A stretch of DNA of 64,000 bases from Ceratodon purpureus (taxonomy: Eukaryota; Streptophyta; Bryopsida; Pseudoditrichales; Ditrichaceae). A model generated the notes under the pieces. It ran no database searches. It was given only the letters and a program-made list of their open reading frames with translations, and was not told where the DNA came from. Location of the stretch: NCBI GenBank assembly GCA_014871385.1, contig CM026431.1, forward strand, positions 15,814,605 to 15,878,604. Direction: 5' to 3'. Of this stretch, positions 44,626-57,500 are shown piece by piece (the stretch's first letter is position 1; each line of letters begins with the position of its first letter). Made by a program: the position numbers and the translations under genes.

Positions 44626-45260
44626 CGGCCGTCGCCGGGGACGGCCGGCCGTCCCCACGCGGTCGCCCACGCGGTCGGCCGCGGGATCGGACGGCCCTCC
44701 GCGGCCAACCATGCCGGCCGCGGGCCATCCGATCCCGCGGCCGTCGCCGTTGCCGACCGGGGGGTCGGCCAAGGGGACGGCCGCGGGATCGGACGGCCCG
44801 CGGTCGGCCGCGCCGCTCGAGCGGTCCCCGATGGCCTGCGCGGAGGTCGATCCGGGCCGTTGGATCCCGCGGCCGTCCCCGAGGCCGTCCCCGCGGTCGG
44901 CCACGGCGACTGCCGTGGGATCCGACGGCCCAAGAGGGCCGCCCACATCCGACGGCCCGCGATGTGCCAGCACGGCCGCATCTTGGCCGTCGGATCGACG
45001 TGCGTCCGTCCCCAACGACCCCGCGGCCGTCTCCGCGGCCGTCGCCGCGGCCGTCCCCGCGAACGGACGGCCGAGATGGGGCGTGGTGGCGGGATCGGCC
45101 GATCGGACGGCTGGGGAATGTTTTTACCCCTCCGGGGTCGCAAAATTATTACCGCGACGTAATTCTCGAGCGTCGGGGACGCCACGTTCGGGACGGGGGA
45201 CGTCCGGGTCGGACGTCTTGACGTCCGGAGCCGGGTCGGACGTCTATTTGAACAACCCTG

Positions 45261-45268
45261 GTTGTGAT
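45261..45268. repeat. Right target-site duplication GTTGTGAT
   Basis: Eight bases identical to 39826-39833, directly abutting the ACAACCCTG terminus. Confidence 0.9.
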
Positions 45269-48082
45269 GCATGCTGTATTTGAAAAGTATTCAATTGATG
45301 TTGTGCAAATCAACTATGCATTCTAATGTAGAATATTACATATTGACAATAGTGCAATTTAAGAAATGTTTTGAATCAAATCCCTATTTCAATATAACAT
45401 GCTACATGTCATTCTAACATTTATATCATTCTCTTCTGAAGTTTTCAAGTGAAGTTCTATTGTTATTACTAGGCAATGGAAAAAGCACATGGTGAACTTC
45501 AAATGTAACATACGGAAAATGGCTTTCATTCTTTGCAGCTATATTTTTGATGATAAAGTAAAATGGCAGTGCGTATAGTAGTCACAATTTTAAATTACAT
45601 GAAGTGTGGAATGGAAATTCCCCTTGCTTCTCTCTCACTCTATCATTTATTTTTCCTCGTTCCTCTGTATTTGTTTTCCCGTTATTTCCTATCCCTCTCT
45701 CCTTCTATCTGACTATCTCTATCTCAATCTATTATTAACCCCTAAATTTCCTTGTGTTTTTTAGAGCCTCAATCCTCAAAATTGCAATTAATTACCACTA
45801 TGGCCTTTGAGAATATGAAACAACTTTCTTAACGTTTTTTGGAACTTCAACCGTAAGATCTTGTACCTAACCCTATTTAAAAGAACTGTTCCAAATTTCA
45901 ACCGTTGGATGTTTTTCATTAGTGAGACCTTAGTGTTCAAAGTTTCAAGAAATATTTTTTTGGGCCTTATTCGAGAGGCATGGTGCAAATGGGCCAAAGG
46001 AAGACTTGATAAGGTCACTTTTTTTTCCATGCAACTAACTAGGTTACATATGGTCATGCAAAATTTTAGGCCAGAAAACGCCTTTTAGACCTAAAAAAAA
46101 TATTTTCTATAAGAAGGTATAAAATTGACAAATTAGTAAAACATGCATTACTAAAACAATTTGTGAGCTAAGGAGACACTGAACGGTGAGTAGCTACTTG
46201 TATAAATTTTTAATTTTTAGGAAAAAACAAATTTTATAAATTCAGAAGTCTCGAATTTTGACAAGTTTTTAAACGAGAAGTTCAAAATATACTAAAAGCT
46301 TTGAAGCTTATCTTTGTAATTTTTGGAGACTGCCCTTGTAAACATGATAAACTCTCTCCTTCTATCAGTCATTGTTGTCGTTATTCTTCTATTTTTTTCC
46401 CCTTTATTTTATATCTGCCACCGTCCTCATATCTCTTCCTCGCTCACTATATCATTAATTACGTCCCCTTTTTAATTGTTTCTCGCCTTATTATTCACCT
46501 TTCCGTAGTCGTACTTCACAGTCAATCATTGTTTTCATTTTCCTTAATATTTTTTTATTGTTCCTCTTACTTTCTATCTCTATCTCCTATCTGACGCTCG
46601 TTTTTTTGCTTTTTTGTTTTTCCTTTCTTCCCGTCTCCCTCAAGCTCTCTCTCATTATATCATTCATTTTTTTCCCAAGCATTTAATTTTTCTTCCCTTT
46701 TTTTTCATATGTCCCTCACTGTACTCCTTTCTTTTTTACTTTTTTTTTAAATGGAGATAGGGTCAATTAGAGTACAAAATTTCTTGAGGCGCAGTCACGG
46801 GCTACATCCGGCTCGTCAAAATGCCAACCCTCAACGAGTTTGGTAAATAATCACGCTATATTTGCAAATATTCTAAGGCTAGAGTGAAATTCTATAAATC
46901 CTTACATGTATAATTGACATCTGAACTTCCGTAAGAAATATAGATTTATGATTGGAACATACGATGATCTCTAATAAAACCCACGGAATCATAATTAGAG
47001 TTCCTAAACATTGCAAAAAATAAATAATAAATTATAATTGGTTCACGAGTTTGGAAATAAACAAAAAAAGACTGTTACCGGAATAAGGGAAAAAAAAAAG
47101 TTCAAAATGTCGACGAACTTGTCCAAAAATGAATGAGTATTTGTTAAAGGTTCTAGATTGCTATTACAAAATAATCAAGAATAATAATTCAAAAATAAAA
47201 ATTCGTAATTCTCAGAAGAAGATGAATAATTTGATTCTGTGGGCTGATCATGACTAAATGATGATTTTTAATCCAAAGTCTATAGATAAAGTGGCAAAAT
47301 ATTACTCTTTAATTAAGCCTCAAAACAATTTGTATATTGAAAATATACAAATTATTGAGCCCAGTTGGAAAATACATAATGAACAAATTGTGATTAATGA
47401 TCAAAGGTTCGATATTAATGATGAAATACTGAAGAATAATTACAAATGAACACGTGGAGTACACCCATGCAAAGTTGTACATTTAATACGACATAAAATA
47501 TTTACATTTATCTAGTACGATGAAAGTTTCAACAAAAATGTATCCATAATTAATTCAATTTAGTAGTCATGGAATGCATGAAATATTTCGGCCCGTCCTC
47601 AACCGTCGTTCACTAATTCTAAAATTCATAAATAGCATTGCTAAATAAATCACAACCAACAATCTTCAACGTTCAAAATGATTGCATTTGAGGACACCTT
47701 AAGTTGTAGAAAATTTTCAGTAAAAACTTCGATTACATTCAATGCAACACAATTAAAATTACGATCGATCATCTTCGTTCATTATCCTCAAACACACATC
47801 ATCCAGTATCAATGAACAAAAAACTTAGGAGTATACAAATTTTCTTAATTGTATTTATAAGTTAAATACAAAATAGTCAATCCTCATTCCATTAACGATA
47901 TTTCTTTACGGTTATACCCAAATGCAAACATAATCTTACTATTTAACTTCTAAAATAAAGAACATGTTAAATGTTCATATGTTAAATGATGGCATCGAGT
48001 GATGCTTTTGTGGTGTGTGAAGTGATGGAGGTGGGAGTTGCAAGATGGTGAGGAGAGGGAGAAAGTGAGGAGGTAGTGAAGG
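45269..48082. other. AT-rich region without recognisable genes
   Basis: Pyrimidine-rich stretches (for example 45620-45760, 46340-46750) and AT-rich spacer. Short frames lack domain signal. Confidence 0.4.
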
Positions 48083-48391
48083 ATGGACAAGCAGGTGGAG
48101 AGGGTTCTGGGTGCGCTCCGGGATGTGGCTGACATGGTGCGCGGGTGGTAGGAAGTTGGTCGAATTATAAGCGTATTAGATTTGTGCAATGATTTGTTGT
48201 CCAATGACGACATTTTGTTTGCGATCGCAATTGCCTTCAATGAAGATACAGGGGTTATCACCATCGTAGAGTCGCTCCTGCCGCTGCGTGATACTTTCAT
48301 TGCGAGAGAGAGGGAGAAGTGCTCGCATTTCTTGAGAGATGTTGTTGAACAGATCGGCCCGCGTGCTCTACTCTACGCTCCTCTTATTAAG
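48083..48391 (+). pseudogene. Isolated exon-like frame with an in-frame TAG
   Basis: From ATG 48083 a frame of about 103 codons runs to a donor-like AAG|GTAGTG at 48391, broken once by TAG at about 48149. Base composition is clearly more GC-rich than the AT-rich surroundings, and the product looks protein-like (REREKCSHFLRDVVEQIG, ALLYAPLIK). Family unknown; probably a remnant of a gene whose other exons are lost or too diverged to see. Confidence 0.4.
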
Positions 48392-51300
48392 GTAGTGCTT
48401 GCGTTATCATTTGTAATTTTTTCTTAAAATTTTTAACGGAAAGAAACCAACAGTATTTTGGCGTTTTGCTGCAAGGGAGCAAAAAAAACATTAGTGGGTA
48501 TAACTAGCCCGTCGAAAATTTAACAATTAATTAGTTAGAGTGGTCTTCATCCTATTATTTTCTAACACTATGATTTGCTCACAAAAATATGGTTACGGTA
48601 TTTATGTTAGGTGTTGCGTTTATGATGAATCTTCGTCGTGGACATTTATTTTACAGTCGTCACAATTGGAGTATAAAAGAAATTTGGATATGTTGAAGGT
48701 ATTAAGAATCATATTAGTGCTTACGTGGAGAAGAGAGAGCAGTGCGGGATTGAGGAAATTATGCATTTAAGAATCAATTGGAGTAGGAAATACCCTATGA
48801 TTGCGGTGAAATGAACAATTCCGTTAAGAATCGTTGTCGTAAACCTTGTCTAGAGCGCAGACATTAAAGAGCTTGAATAATGTCAAAGTGCTATTAAATC
48901 CAACTTCAAATTAAATACTAAATGTCCTCTTCGTCTTACTGGCATATGCATGATACTAGTTCTTGCAGCTTGTATATTTACGAAATACTTAAAATTGGAA
49001 TCTTCAAGATCCACATTTTTTTGTTAAAGTTATATATAATGAATCCTTCATATTTATTAAAATGGCCAGTCTACATTAAAATGCCCGCCACATTATTTAC
49101 GTAAAAAATGCCGCCAATATAACGTAAATCGGAGTTTTAATGATTATGGGCTTCCAAAATACATATTGAAATTTTTCAATTCATAAATAAAATAAAAAAT
49201 TGATCTCTATAGATTTTATTACTGCAACTTAAACGAAAACGATTAACAAAGAAGAGTTAGAGTTTGTTAATCACCATATGTAGATTAAAAGAAGATTAAT
49301 TATCAGAGATTGAAGATAATAAACGAGGATTGAAATTTTTTAATCAGAACAAGATGTTTTACTAATAAATATGTCCACTTAAACGTCTCTAGTCTTGAAT
49401 TATGCAAAATGCATTTGCTTGAATAGAACATGTTCTCTCAATGTCAATTTTTGGTACAACTGATTGCAAGTTTTAACATTGCTTGTTTTAAAAAAACAAA
49501 AAACTAATGAAGATAATAACTTCTATGTAGCTCACTACCGCCATAATCTCTAAACAATGACAATCCATTCTTCACGGACTTATGTGGGTTCCAAACCCAT
49601 TGAAAAGCCGCATCAATACAGTCTACGTGCTTATCTGGGTTACAAGCCCGTTTCAAAGCCGCATCAATGTAGTTTACGGGCTCCTATAGGTTACAAACCC
49701 GTTTTAAAAACCACATCAATGGCTTTCAAAATTAAATCACGCAATACATCATCATTCATTGTTATTATTTAAAACTCAATGCAAGATATGTGCTTAAGGA
49801 TACATATGCAGTGCTTCTTAGTATGGATATTTTAAATTTGAATCCTTTTCAATGCATCCTAATGACAATTTAACGACAAGACTGTATAATGATGTATCTC
49901 AAGCCTTGTATTTGTCCTTTTCAGTTCATATCGCTTGGTCTTAAAGAAAACTTAGTCAATGCACATCCTAAGTACGTGACAAAAAAATTATCAAATTTTC
50001 ATTGTAGGATAATTACAACAATGATTTACCACGAACAATAATTTTTCCCCAAGAAATGGCATTGCAGATTCCAGTACATCAGAATTTGTAGAATTTTTGA
50101 ATCTGAAGAATTCATTTGAATATGAATGATGCTAAAAAAAAACACTGAATAATAAGTTTAAAAGAAATGGACCTACTTCCAAAAATAAAACTGTTTAAGA
50201 ATCTCCGCTTGAAATAAAATATACAATCCAAGTTAAGGGATCTTCTCAAACCAAGCACTTGCTTATGTAGCAAACATAAATGTATAATGTTCTCTTTGTG
50301 TGAAATTTGAAGAGTATATTTTTAAGGTTATTAAAGTATTCGAGGCATTAATAAAGGTAAAAATTAGTAAGGACAGTTAGGATTTGCTTAAAAAATACAT
50401 TAAATTTGCTCGTAATTATAAATATTATGTTTATAATTTGGAATCTCAAAATTATAATTATATAACTAAAAGATATATACAATTTAATGAATATTTGAAT
50501 AAAGGAGTTTATTATAAAATATAAACGTAAATTTACTAATTCACGTATAAATTTGCAAACAATAATACAAGATATTATTAAGTGTGAACTTAATAAGAAA
50601 TACCTGCACTGTAGATACTTTTGTAAAATTTTGTAATGCCTACTTAATTAATAATCACTTATTATATAAAATTAGATTTTTGAATATGTTTTATCATTTG
50701 TCATTACTACAGTTCATATTGCGTTTTGTTTTTATATATGTTTCTTTGTTTTATCTTCTGATGCCACTCTTTCTAGTTTTGGACTCTAATTTCCTCATGA
50801 TTTTTTTTAATTGTATCTGATTTTGATTCTCCACTTTAATGTTATAAATTTTGTAAACAATATAGGCTTTCGTAATTTCCTTATATTGTTATTTCAAAGT
50901 GTTTTGTGAGTTTCACATCATTTCTAAGTCTATTTACCTGATTTCCATCAATTTCCCAACATTCCTTTCAAACGTTGTTCGTATATTTTGAAGTTCCAGT
51001 ATTTCTCCAGAAATTATAACGTTCTGCATTGAATTCAAGATTTTCGGATTTATTTAATCTTTTATTTTCTCTAGGTGGACTGTCAATAAGACAAATACAT
51101 TAACCTACTTTCTTAATAGATAAAAATGTTTTAAGAGGGAAGAGGGCAAGAAGGCCCTTTAAAGGTTTTTCTAAAAGAAAAACAAAACATAAGAAGTTAG
51201 ATGAAAAGGATAATAAATTAAAATGATATAATGGATGATTTACAATTGCAAGATATAAGGATTTACTATAGGATTTGTTGGAGAAGGAAGAAAAGAAGTA

Positions 51301-52421
51301 TAACAAGATGAAGTGACTTCAGTAAGAATTAAGATGTAAGAATACTAGAAAAAAATACGCACGAATATATAACATTGTAATCAAATGATAATGAAAATGA
51401 ATAAAGTCGAAGAATAAAATAAAATAAAATGGAAGAATGTCATTGAAAAACAAGTATCTAAATTGTAATAAGGAAGGTGTATCCACATATAACGTTACTA
51501 AAAAACACAATAACACAAAGAATAATGTGTTTAGAGGAGAAGAGATAGTGTTTTTTAAATTGATTAAGAAGAACTCTCCAAAGTAAAGGTCAAAGTAAAT
51601 GGAAGGAAGCTCTTTCAAATACGATCCACATATCTAAACATATTAGCAAATGAGTGAGCATGACAAGATGGAAACGCTACAAATCCCATTTGTGTGCACG
51701 GCATTGCACTAAGGCAAGTAAATAAAGTACTAACTCGTGACCATCTATTAATGTAATCATAATTACATTTGGAGTAATTGCAACATGGAAAGATTAGAAT
51801 TATAAAAAGGTTTCAAGGGTCTAGGATATAGGATGCCCTAGTACCCCAAGTAATTACTTAGGATGCCCCAGTACCCCAAGTATCCCAAGTAATTACCCAC
51901 AATTTTAGTAGGTGGTAATTCACATTCTTTTTTAGAAGTTCTAAGTATAAATAATAGACTTAACTTTTTAAATAAAAATAAAATGAAATACCTTTTACTC
52001 CATGACGTCATTATCTTTTTTACCTTTGTAGTAGTGTATAAATACAATTGAATACATATAATTCAATTAGAATTTAATTGTTTTTAGGATTTCTAAATTT
52101 AAATATTAATTTCTATTTTTAATTCAAAAATTACTAAGATGAAATTATTTTTACTCTTTGACAATGTAATGACTTTTACCTCCATGTATTCAAACTCACT
52201 CACAATATGTGTTTCTAATTATTTTAAAAAAGAGTCTAAACCCTAAATGTCCTAGATGTCGAATATGTATTTTTAATTATTTTTAAAAGGAGTCTAAACC
52301 CTAAATATTTTGTTTGTGTCAGCATAGCATTCAATCTACATTTTTATTATAGGTTTAAACGACTATGAAAAATAACTTAAAATTTCAAAATTATGGTTTT
52401 TATTTTATTTTTGGATGACAG
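48392..52421. other. AT-rich region, mostly featureless
   Basis: About 4 kb of AT-rich DNA with low-complexity tracts. A three-copy repeat lies at 49575-49725, and a short duplicated block TAGTACCCCAAGTA-like at 51837-51895. No gene recognised. Confidence 0.4.
49575..49725. repeat. Three-copy degenerate repeat of about 54 bp
   Basis: Units share GGGTTACAAACCCGTT and AAGCCGCATCAAT segments. Confidence 0.7.
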
Positions 52422-52886
52422 ATTAAGAGATTAATGCTATTGGGTGCGGCTGCCATTTGTGAAGGAGCATCAATAGGAACTTTTGGAGCTCAAGTTCTTA
52501 AAATTAACCCAAAGTAAATATTCAATTACATTTTGTTGCATTCTAAAAGGAATTTACATTTAATGAATTTTATTTTTTTAAATGGTGTTTATAATCATAT
52601 AAGTATATGTTTACATTTTCTTTTATTAGACAAACATATGCTTATTAATTTTTTTAATAAGAAAAAATATTTTTTAAAAAAAGAATATTTTTTTAACTCA
52701 TCTTATAGACATTACATGTAATTATTGCAAATTATGTAACTTTTGTTTAATACAAACAAATCAAATTTAGCGTGTATAAAAATGACAAATGGTTACAGTG
52801 TGTATTTTAAAAAAATTATTGTTTGTCAGAGTATTGTCATGGTTGCATTTCTTGGATCTACAACAATTTGGTGGCTTAGCCATTAT
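52422..52886 (+). pseudogene. Bax inhibitor-1-like gene fragment, two exons
   Basis: Exon 52422-52513 (after a GACAG acceptor, donor AA|GTAAAT) encodes IKRLMLLGAAAICEGASIG. Exon 52832-52886 encodes IVMVAFLGSTTIWWLSHY, and the phases (2 then 1 base) match. Plant Bax inhibitor-1 proteins have the same arrangement: a KRL.LL..A..EGAS.G helix, a short D-P turn, then an I.TAF.GTA.AF helix. BI-1 is an ER membrane suppressor of cell death with six to seven membrane segments; only two helices remain here. The first upstream and all later exons (including the region after CFS) are absent, so this is a truncated remnant. Confidence 0.5.
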
Positions 52887-54260
52887 GTATGACATTGACG
52901 TATGATCAACCATTGTCAATACAACTATTGTAGATATTTAATTAAAGGGAATTTATTTTAAATATAATTAAATTTTTAGTGTGATCTTATTAAAACTACG
53001 TGGGTGCTGTGAAAGAGGAGGGGCCCTTGACCGAGTGGGCGTACCTAAAGAATCTATCGCCTTGGAGGAGTTCTGCCCTTGGAAATTTCAAGTACACATG
53101 CCCGGGCTGCCCTTTCATTGCCCTGCCCTAAACCCTACCGCCGAGGACATCCCTCTCCTCAGCGACAGCTCCCATCGCCGCGACCTCTCCGCTTCCATTG
53201 CACCTCGTTGTCGTTCCTGCTCTCGGCGTCAATCACCTGCTATGGACGTGGTTGTCGTTTTGTCGTCTTGTAAGTGATGTCCTTCTCGGAGATGAACACA
53301 CGCGTGTTGCTTACGGAGGTGGGACGGTGTTGCTGAGTTCATTGCAAAACGGCTTGGAGGCGGCGTTGGAGCATTGCGCGGCTCTGCGTTCAGATCTTCG
53401 GAAACCTTGGTGCTGTGGATAATGTCTTCCCACGTTGGTCACCTCAAGCTGCACTGTTGTTGATAAGGTGAGGCTTCGACGCCCTCGCTCTCTTCTCGGG
53501 CTTTCTATGTTTCCCCTCCTAGGGTTTCTTATTTCCAGAACCATTAGGTTAGGCGCCAATTCCTCAGACTCCCTTGCAGTGTCAAGAGCGCGCAGGAACT
53601 GGAGAAGCTAGCGGCGTGGACGAGGGGGAGGCTGAGAGTGCTCTCCGAACGCAAGTCTCGTCATATACCTCTGGTTTGTACGCAATGTTACTCTCTTGCT
53701 AAATTAAGTTTCTGTCTTTTTGGTCTTCTTTCTCGGCATAGTTGAAGCTCTGATCATCAGAATTCAATTGACATGTCTGATGGGAATTCCATTGCTTGCA
53801 GGAGGAGGCGGGTTAACAAAGGCGCACCTTGTTGCAGTGCATTACATAAAATATCTCCTCAGTATGTACACTCCACTTTCGATTTTTCTTCACTCTGTCG
53901 TCTCTGTTACTTTAAGTGCAATACTTTGGACTTTCTGGTTGGTGTTGATCGGGTCCGTATGTGACTTACATAGAACTTAGTTTGCAAGCTCCTACACTCC
54001 AAATTAGAGGGAGGGTGTTCTGTTATATGGCACAAATAGGAAGAAAATTAATCAATTCTTATGTAATTCAAGTAAGAGCACTAGAGGGTCCCTTCAGTCC
54101 ATCCTTGTTCTTCCACTATTTCCCCCCCAAAATTTGCCAAGCACATGGTATAGTCAGAACTTTGCCGCTGCGTTTGTGTTCTGACATCTGACAACGAATA
54201 GAATTACAATGGACAAGATAATAAATGCAGTGACTAGTTTATTCATATTAGTGTGGACTG

Positions 54261-54284
54261 GTTACGAACCCCGGTTCGCAACTT
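54261..54284. repeat. GTTACGAACC/GGTTCGCAAC palindrome
   Basis: Imperfect inverted repeat upstream of the second ParB-like gene; a member of a family seen at least seven times between 36.9 and 58.5 kb. Confidence 0.6.
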
Positions 54285-54388
54285 GGAGTTGGCGATCCCT
54301 TTTTTCCGAGGCTTCCAAAGGAGAATTCTGCGACGTCACTACATGAACCGCTAGAGTCAGAGCAAAGGTAGCAGGTCTAACCATTAGA

Positions 54389-54410
54389 TTGCGAACTAAA
54401 GTTCGTAGAG
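54389..54410. repeat. GCGAACT/AGTTCGT palindrome
   Basis: Inverted repeat of the same family, about 115 bp before the ATG at 54506. Confidence 0.6.
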
Positions 54411-54505
54411 ATGAGGGAAGATTTGTATAACATCACTAAGAGAATACAAATTCTAGTTGATGACTATTGGAGCTTTACCTTTCCTGTGTGGTTGAACTCC
54501 CAGGA

Positions 54506-57500
54506 ATGGAGCAAAATAGTTTTCTGCAACAGACAATTCGTCTGTCTCCTTATGTAACTGAACTGGATCGATCAAAACTTACGGAGGGGCTGGCATCTGA
54601 GATTGTGACCGGTGAAATTGGAGTGACACTGAATGAGCTTGATCGATCAGCTTGGTCAATCACGCCCGAAACAAGTTCGGACAGAAACAATGTTCATTTT
54701 TCCCTTGCTGTTGGAAAATTTAAGTCCGAAAACAACTATCACTGGAAGGCATTTAAGTCAGTCACTATCCTCGGGATAGCTACTGCTCCAGGCGTGGTGA
54801 TTGCAACTCTTTACGGGAATGAGTCTATTGCAAAGCTAATTATACAAATCACGGACAATCACCCCTTTGATTTGGATTACTTCTTAACCAAATCCGCTCG
54901 ACTGGGGGAGCCTTGGAAATCTTGTATTGGCTCCATCTTTTGACCCCTTCAAGGAATGCCTCCCCATAGTTATGATGTAGCCTTGCAGTGGACCAGACTA
55001 ACGAAGATGCTTGACCGCCGTGCAGCAGGGTTGTCTGCAAGAACTGAACTTCTAAACCGTGAGCAGCACATAGCTGAAGCGGATTCAATGGGAAAACAGA
55101 GAAAAAAGACCAACCAGAAGCTTGCGAAGAAAGTGAAGTTGGCTGAGGAGAAGCGGTCAAGGACTGCGCCGCGTAATGTCGTCCCTAGAACCTCCTCTGG
55201 ACCTGCTTCCACCGAGAAGAGCACGGGAGGTAGGAGTGGCGATGTTCCTACAACACCAACAGCAACGCTCCCTGGCGCTACCTCTTCCCTAACCGGAAAG
55301 ACTTCGCGGCCAAAGCAACCAGTTTCTAAGTCTAGGAAACCAAAACAGGTAACACCGGCGCCTATCCCGGAGTCCACGTTGCTGCGCTGCCAACCAGGAT
55401 TAGACGATGACGAGACGCCTCCTTGCACAAATGATGTACCTGGAAGCCAGCCCGAAGACATCTCCAGAGAAATTATCACTGCTGGAGCAACCTCTAACGT
55501 CGGTGAAACTGTGATTATGAGTGGAGAACTGCCTGGCCGACTTGATGACGTTCTCAATATTATGCCACGAGTTTCACCCCCTAAACCTCCAAAAGTTCTC
55601 CTACTCTCGGAAAAAGAATGGAGTGCAAATCCAATAGTTAGGAACGAAGATGCTACGTTGCAGATCCCTGAGGAGTTGGAGACCGAGGTTGTCACTGTCG
55701 TGAGTTCAAAGAAGGTAGAAGACAAAGCCGCGGAGCTGAGACGACCTGCCCTGCTTAATGAGAAGTTCACTCGAGAATCCGACTACATGTACATATTTGG
55801 ACGTGATCAGATTTTTGAACTCTCCCTTCAACACATGGAGCCGAGTGATCACAGATCAGGGAGGATATATCGGGATTTCGAAAAAGCTGGGGCCGAAGAC
55901 ATAAAGCAAAATCTAATTTTGGCTAACTTCGTAAAGCCAGTGCTTACAGTCATGCCGAATCTGGCGCATCGTCCAAAGGATTGGGCTGAGTGCGTTAATG
56001 CCGGGAAATTCAAAATAATAAACGGCCAACACACATGGCACGCTGCTAAGTCCTGCCTCAGTGACGCTATTCTGCGAGAAGCGTACCCAAGCATTGAAAC
56101 GATGAAACTTTGGGATGTGCAGGTTGTTTGGACTAATAAAGTTCATCATTTGCATGCGCTGTCCTACAAATGCAACGAGGGGCAGAACGAAACAAGACAT
56201 CTAACATCCCTTCTACGTGCGATTCTTCATTGCCGTGTCCTGTTCGAACAGGAAGGCAAACCACCGATGGTACGCAAGAACGCCTCTACAAAAAAGAAGA
56301 AAGCTGCTCAGAATGAAGAGAGTGCAGTTGACTTGGAAGCGAAATCTAAATATGAGGTCAAGAAGCTTATCTGTACCCACTTAAAATTTAGTGCTTTGTA
56401 TTTCAGCACTTGCATTTCAGTTTTTAATTCATTGGATTTCATAAGTTTAACACCAATTTAGTACTCTGCAGATTGAATAGACTAACTTACGAACTTCAGT
56501 TCGTAAGAACTTGCTGTGAAACTGTTATTCGACTTTCTCTATCTCGCGCCCTGTACTAATGTTGTAGGTAGTAAGATTTTATTATTACAATTTAGTTCTT
56601 CCCAATGTGATGTGCCTTGAATTCAATGATCTCTCCGGTTCAAGCATTGGTTGTGAATTTGTAGTAAACTCCTTCAAATTGTAGTGTCTAGATATTACTT
56701 AACTTCCCTCTCTTCTGTCTATTACTTCAGCGCTTTATTTAAGCACTTCGGTGCGTTTATTCGAGCACATACATTTTCAGTTATAAAATTCATTCTAACT
56801 AAATTTGGAGGTATATCAAAATTAAGACGGGAGGATCTTGAATGTAACAATGACAACTGTCTTTGATATTACTATTTCTCAGTTGATTAAATGGATTACT
56901 TCACGAACTTTAGTTCGCAAGCAGTTTCAGGTGAATGAGCATGGATATATTCTAATTTCATCTGATTATGCCTCCTTCTAAACTGTGCTCTGGATTTGTT
57001 GTAGGCATTCCGCGTGCGAGCATGTCAGTCTTTAAGTCACACTGTCAAGCAGGAGCATCCAGACAAACCAGTTCGTATAGAGTGGGAGAAACGTGGCGAG
57101 CGACAAATCATTATGGCTCCTGACCACATCTGGACAAAATGGGAGTCTGTTTTCAAGAAGTACGAAGCTGGAGAATTAATCGACCTCGACACTATGAAAG
57201 AAATTAAAGAATCCAGCAATGCCGAGGATCTAATGAATTTGGCTCACGTAAATGGAACCTTGCTTCGTGGACTTGCCAGCGTTAGCTTCGAGAGCCTTGG
57301 AGTAGCAGCGGACCATATACTGAGTAATCCGCCACGTATCTACCTTGGCAAGGCCCCCAAGAAATGGACATTCGCTCTCTCCCTTGACAAGTGGTGTGAG
57401 CGGCGTAAATGGAAAGATGTGTTGGTGAAGGCAATTGGAGACCGAATTCATTATTTCAGTCCCAAAAAGCCAAACATTTTCCTGGACGCGAACCAGGAGA

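Larger units (their letters stand above)
39834..45260. mobile_element. Non-autonomous hAT-like foldback transposon, 5427 bp
   Basis: The element begins CAGGGTTGTCACGG and ends ACAACCCTG, giving inverted termini CAGGGTTGT. It is flanked on both sides by GTTGTGAT (39826-39833 and 45261-45268), a perfect 8-bp target-site duplication. CAGGG termini and 8-bp duplications are the signature of the hAT superfamily. Subterminal regions carry repeated GGACGTCC motifs, possible transposase sites. Inside are a GC-rich 42-45 bp minisatellite (about 40030-40530), three 275-bp units on the left and two inverted ones on the right, and arms at about 40800-41928 and 43510-44625 forming a large palindrome around a 1.6-kb AT-rich spacer. 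No transposase is encoded; the long frames in the arms are compositional. Confidence 0.9.
52980..54505 (+). other. Probable promoter and 5' exons of the downstream gene
   Basis: GC content rises sharply at about 53000, with CT-rich and CCGCCG-type sequence typical of a plant 5' region. A donor-like CTTGTAAGT lies at about 53268. A possible small coding exon at 53773-53861 starts with ATG (MSDGNSIACRRRR) after a T-rich stretch and ends CTCA|GTATGT. Two palindromes of the ACGAAC..GTTCGT type lie at 54261 and 54389. The join to the ATG at 54506 is not resolved. Confidence 0.35.

Noticed and set aside
39842-45283. Frames of 150-280 codons (RPSPATAP-type products) in the hAT-like element
   Set aside because: Products of GC-rich minisatellite and inverted arms; the same frames appear inverted on both arms.
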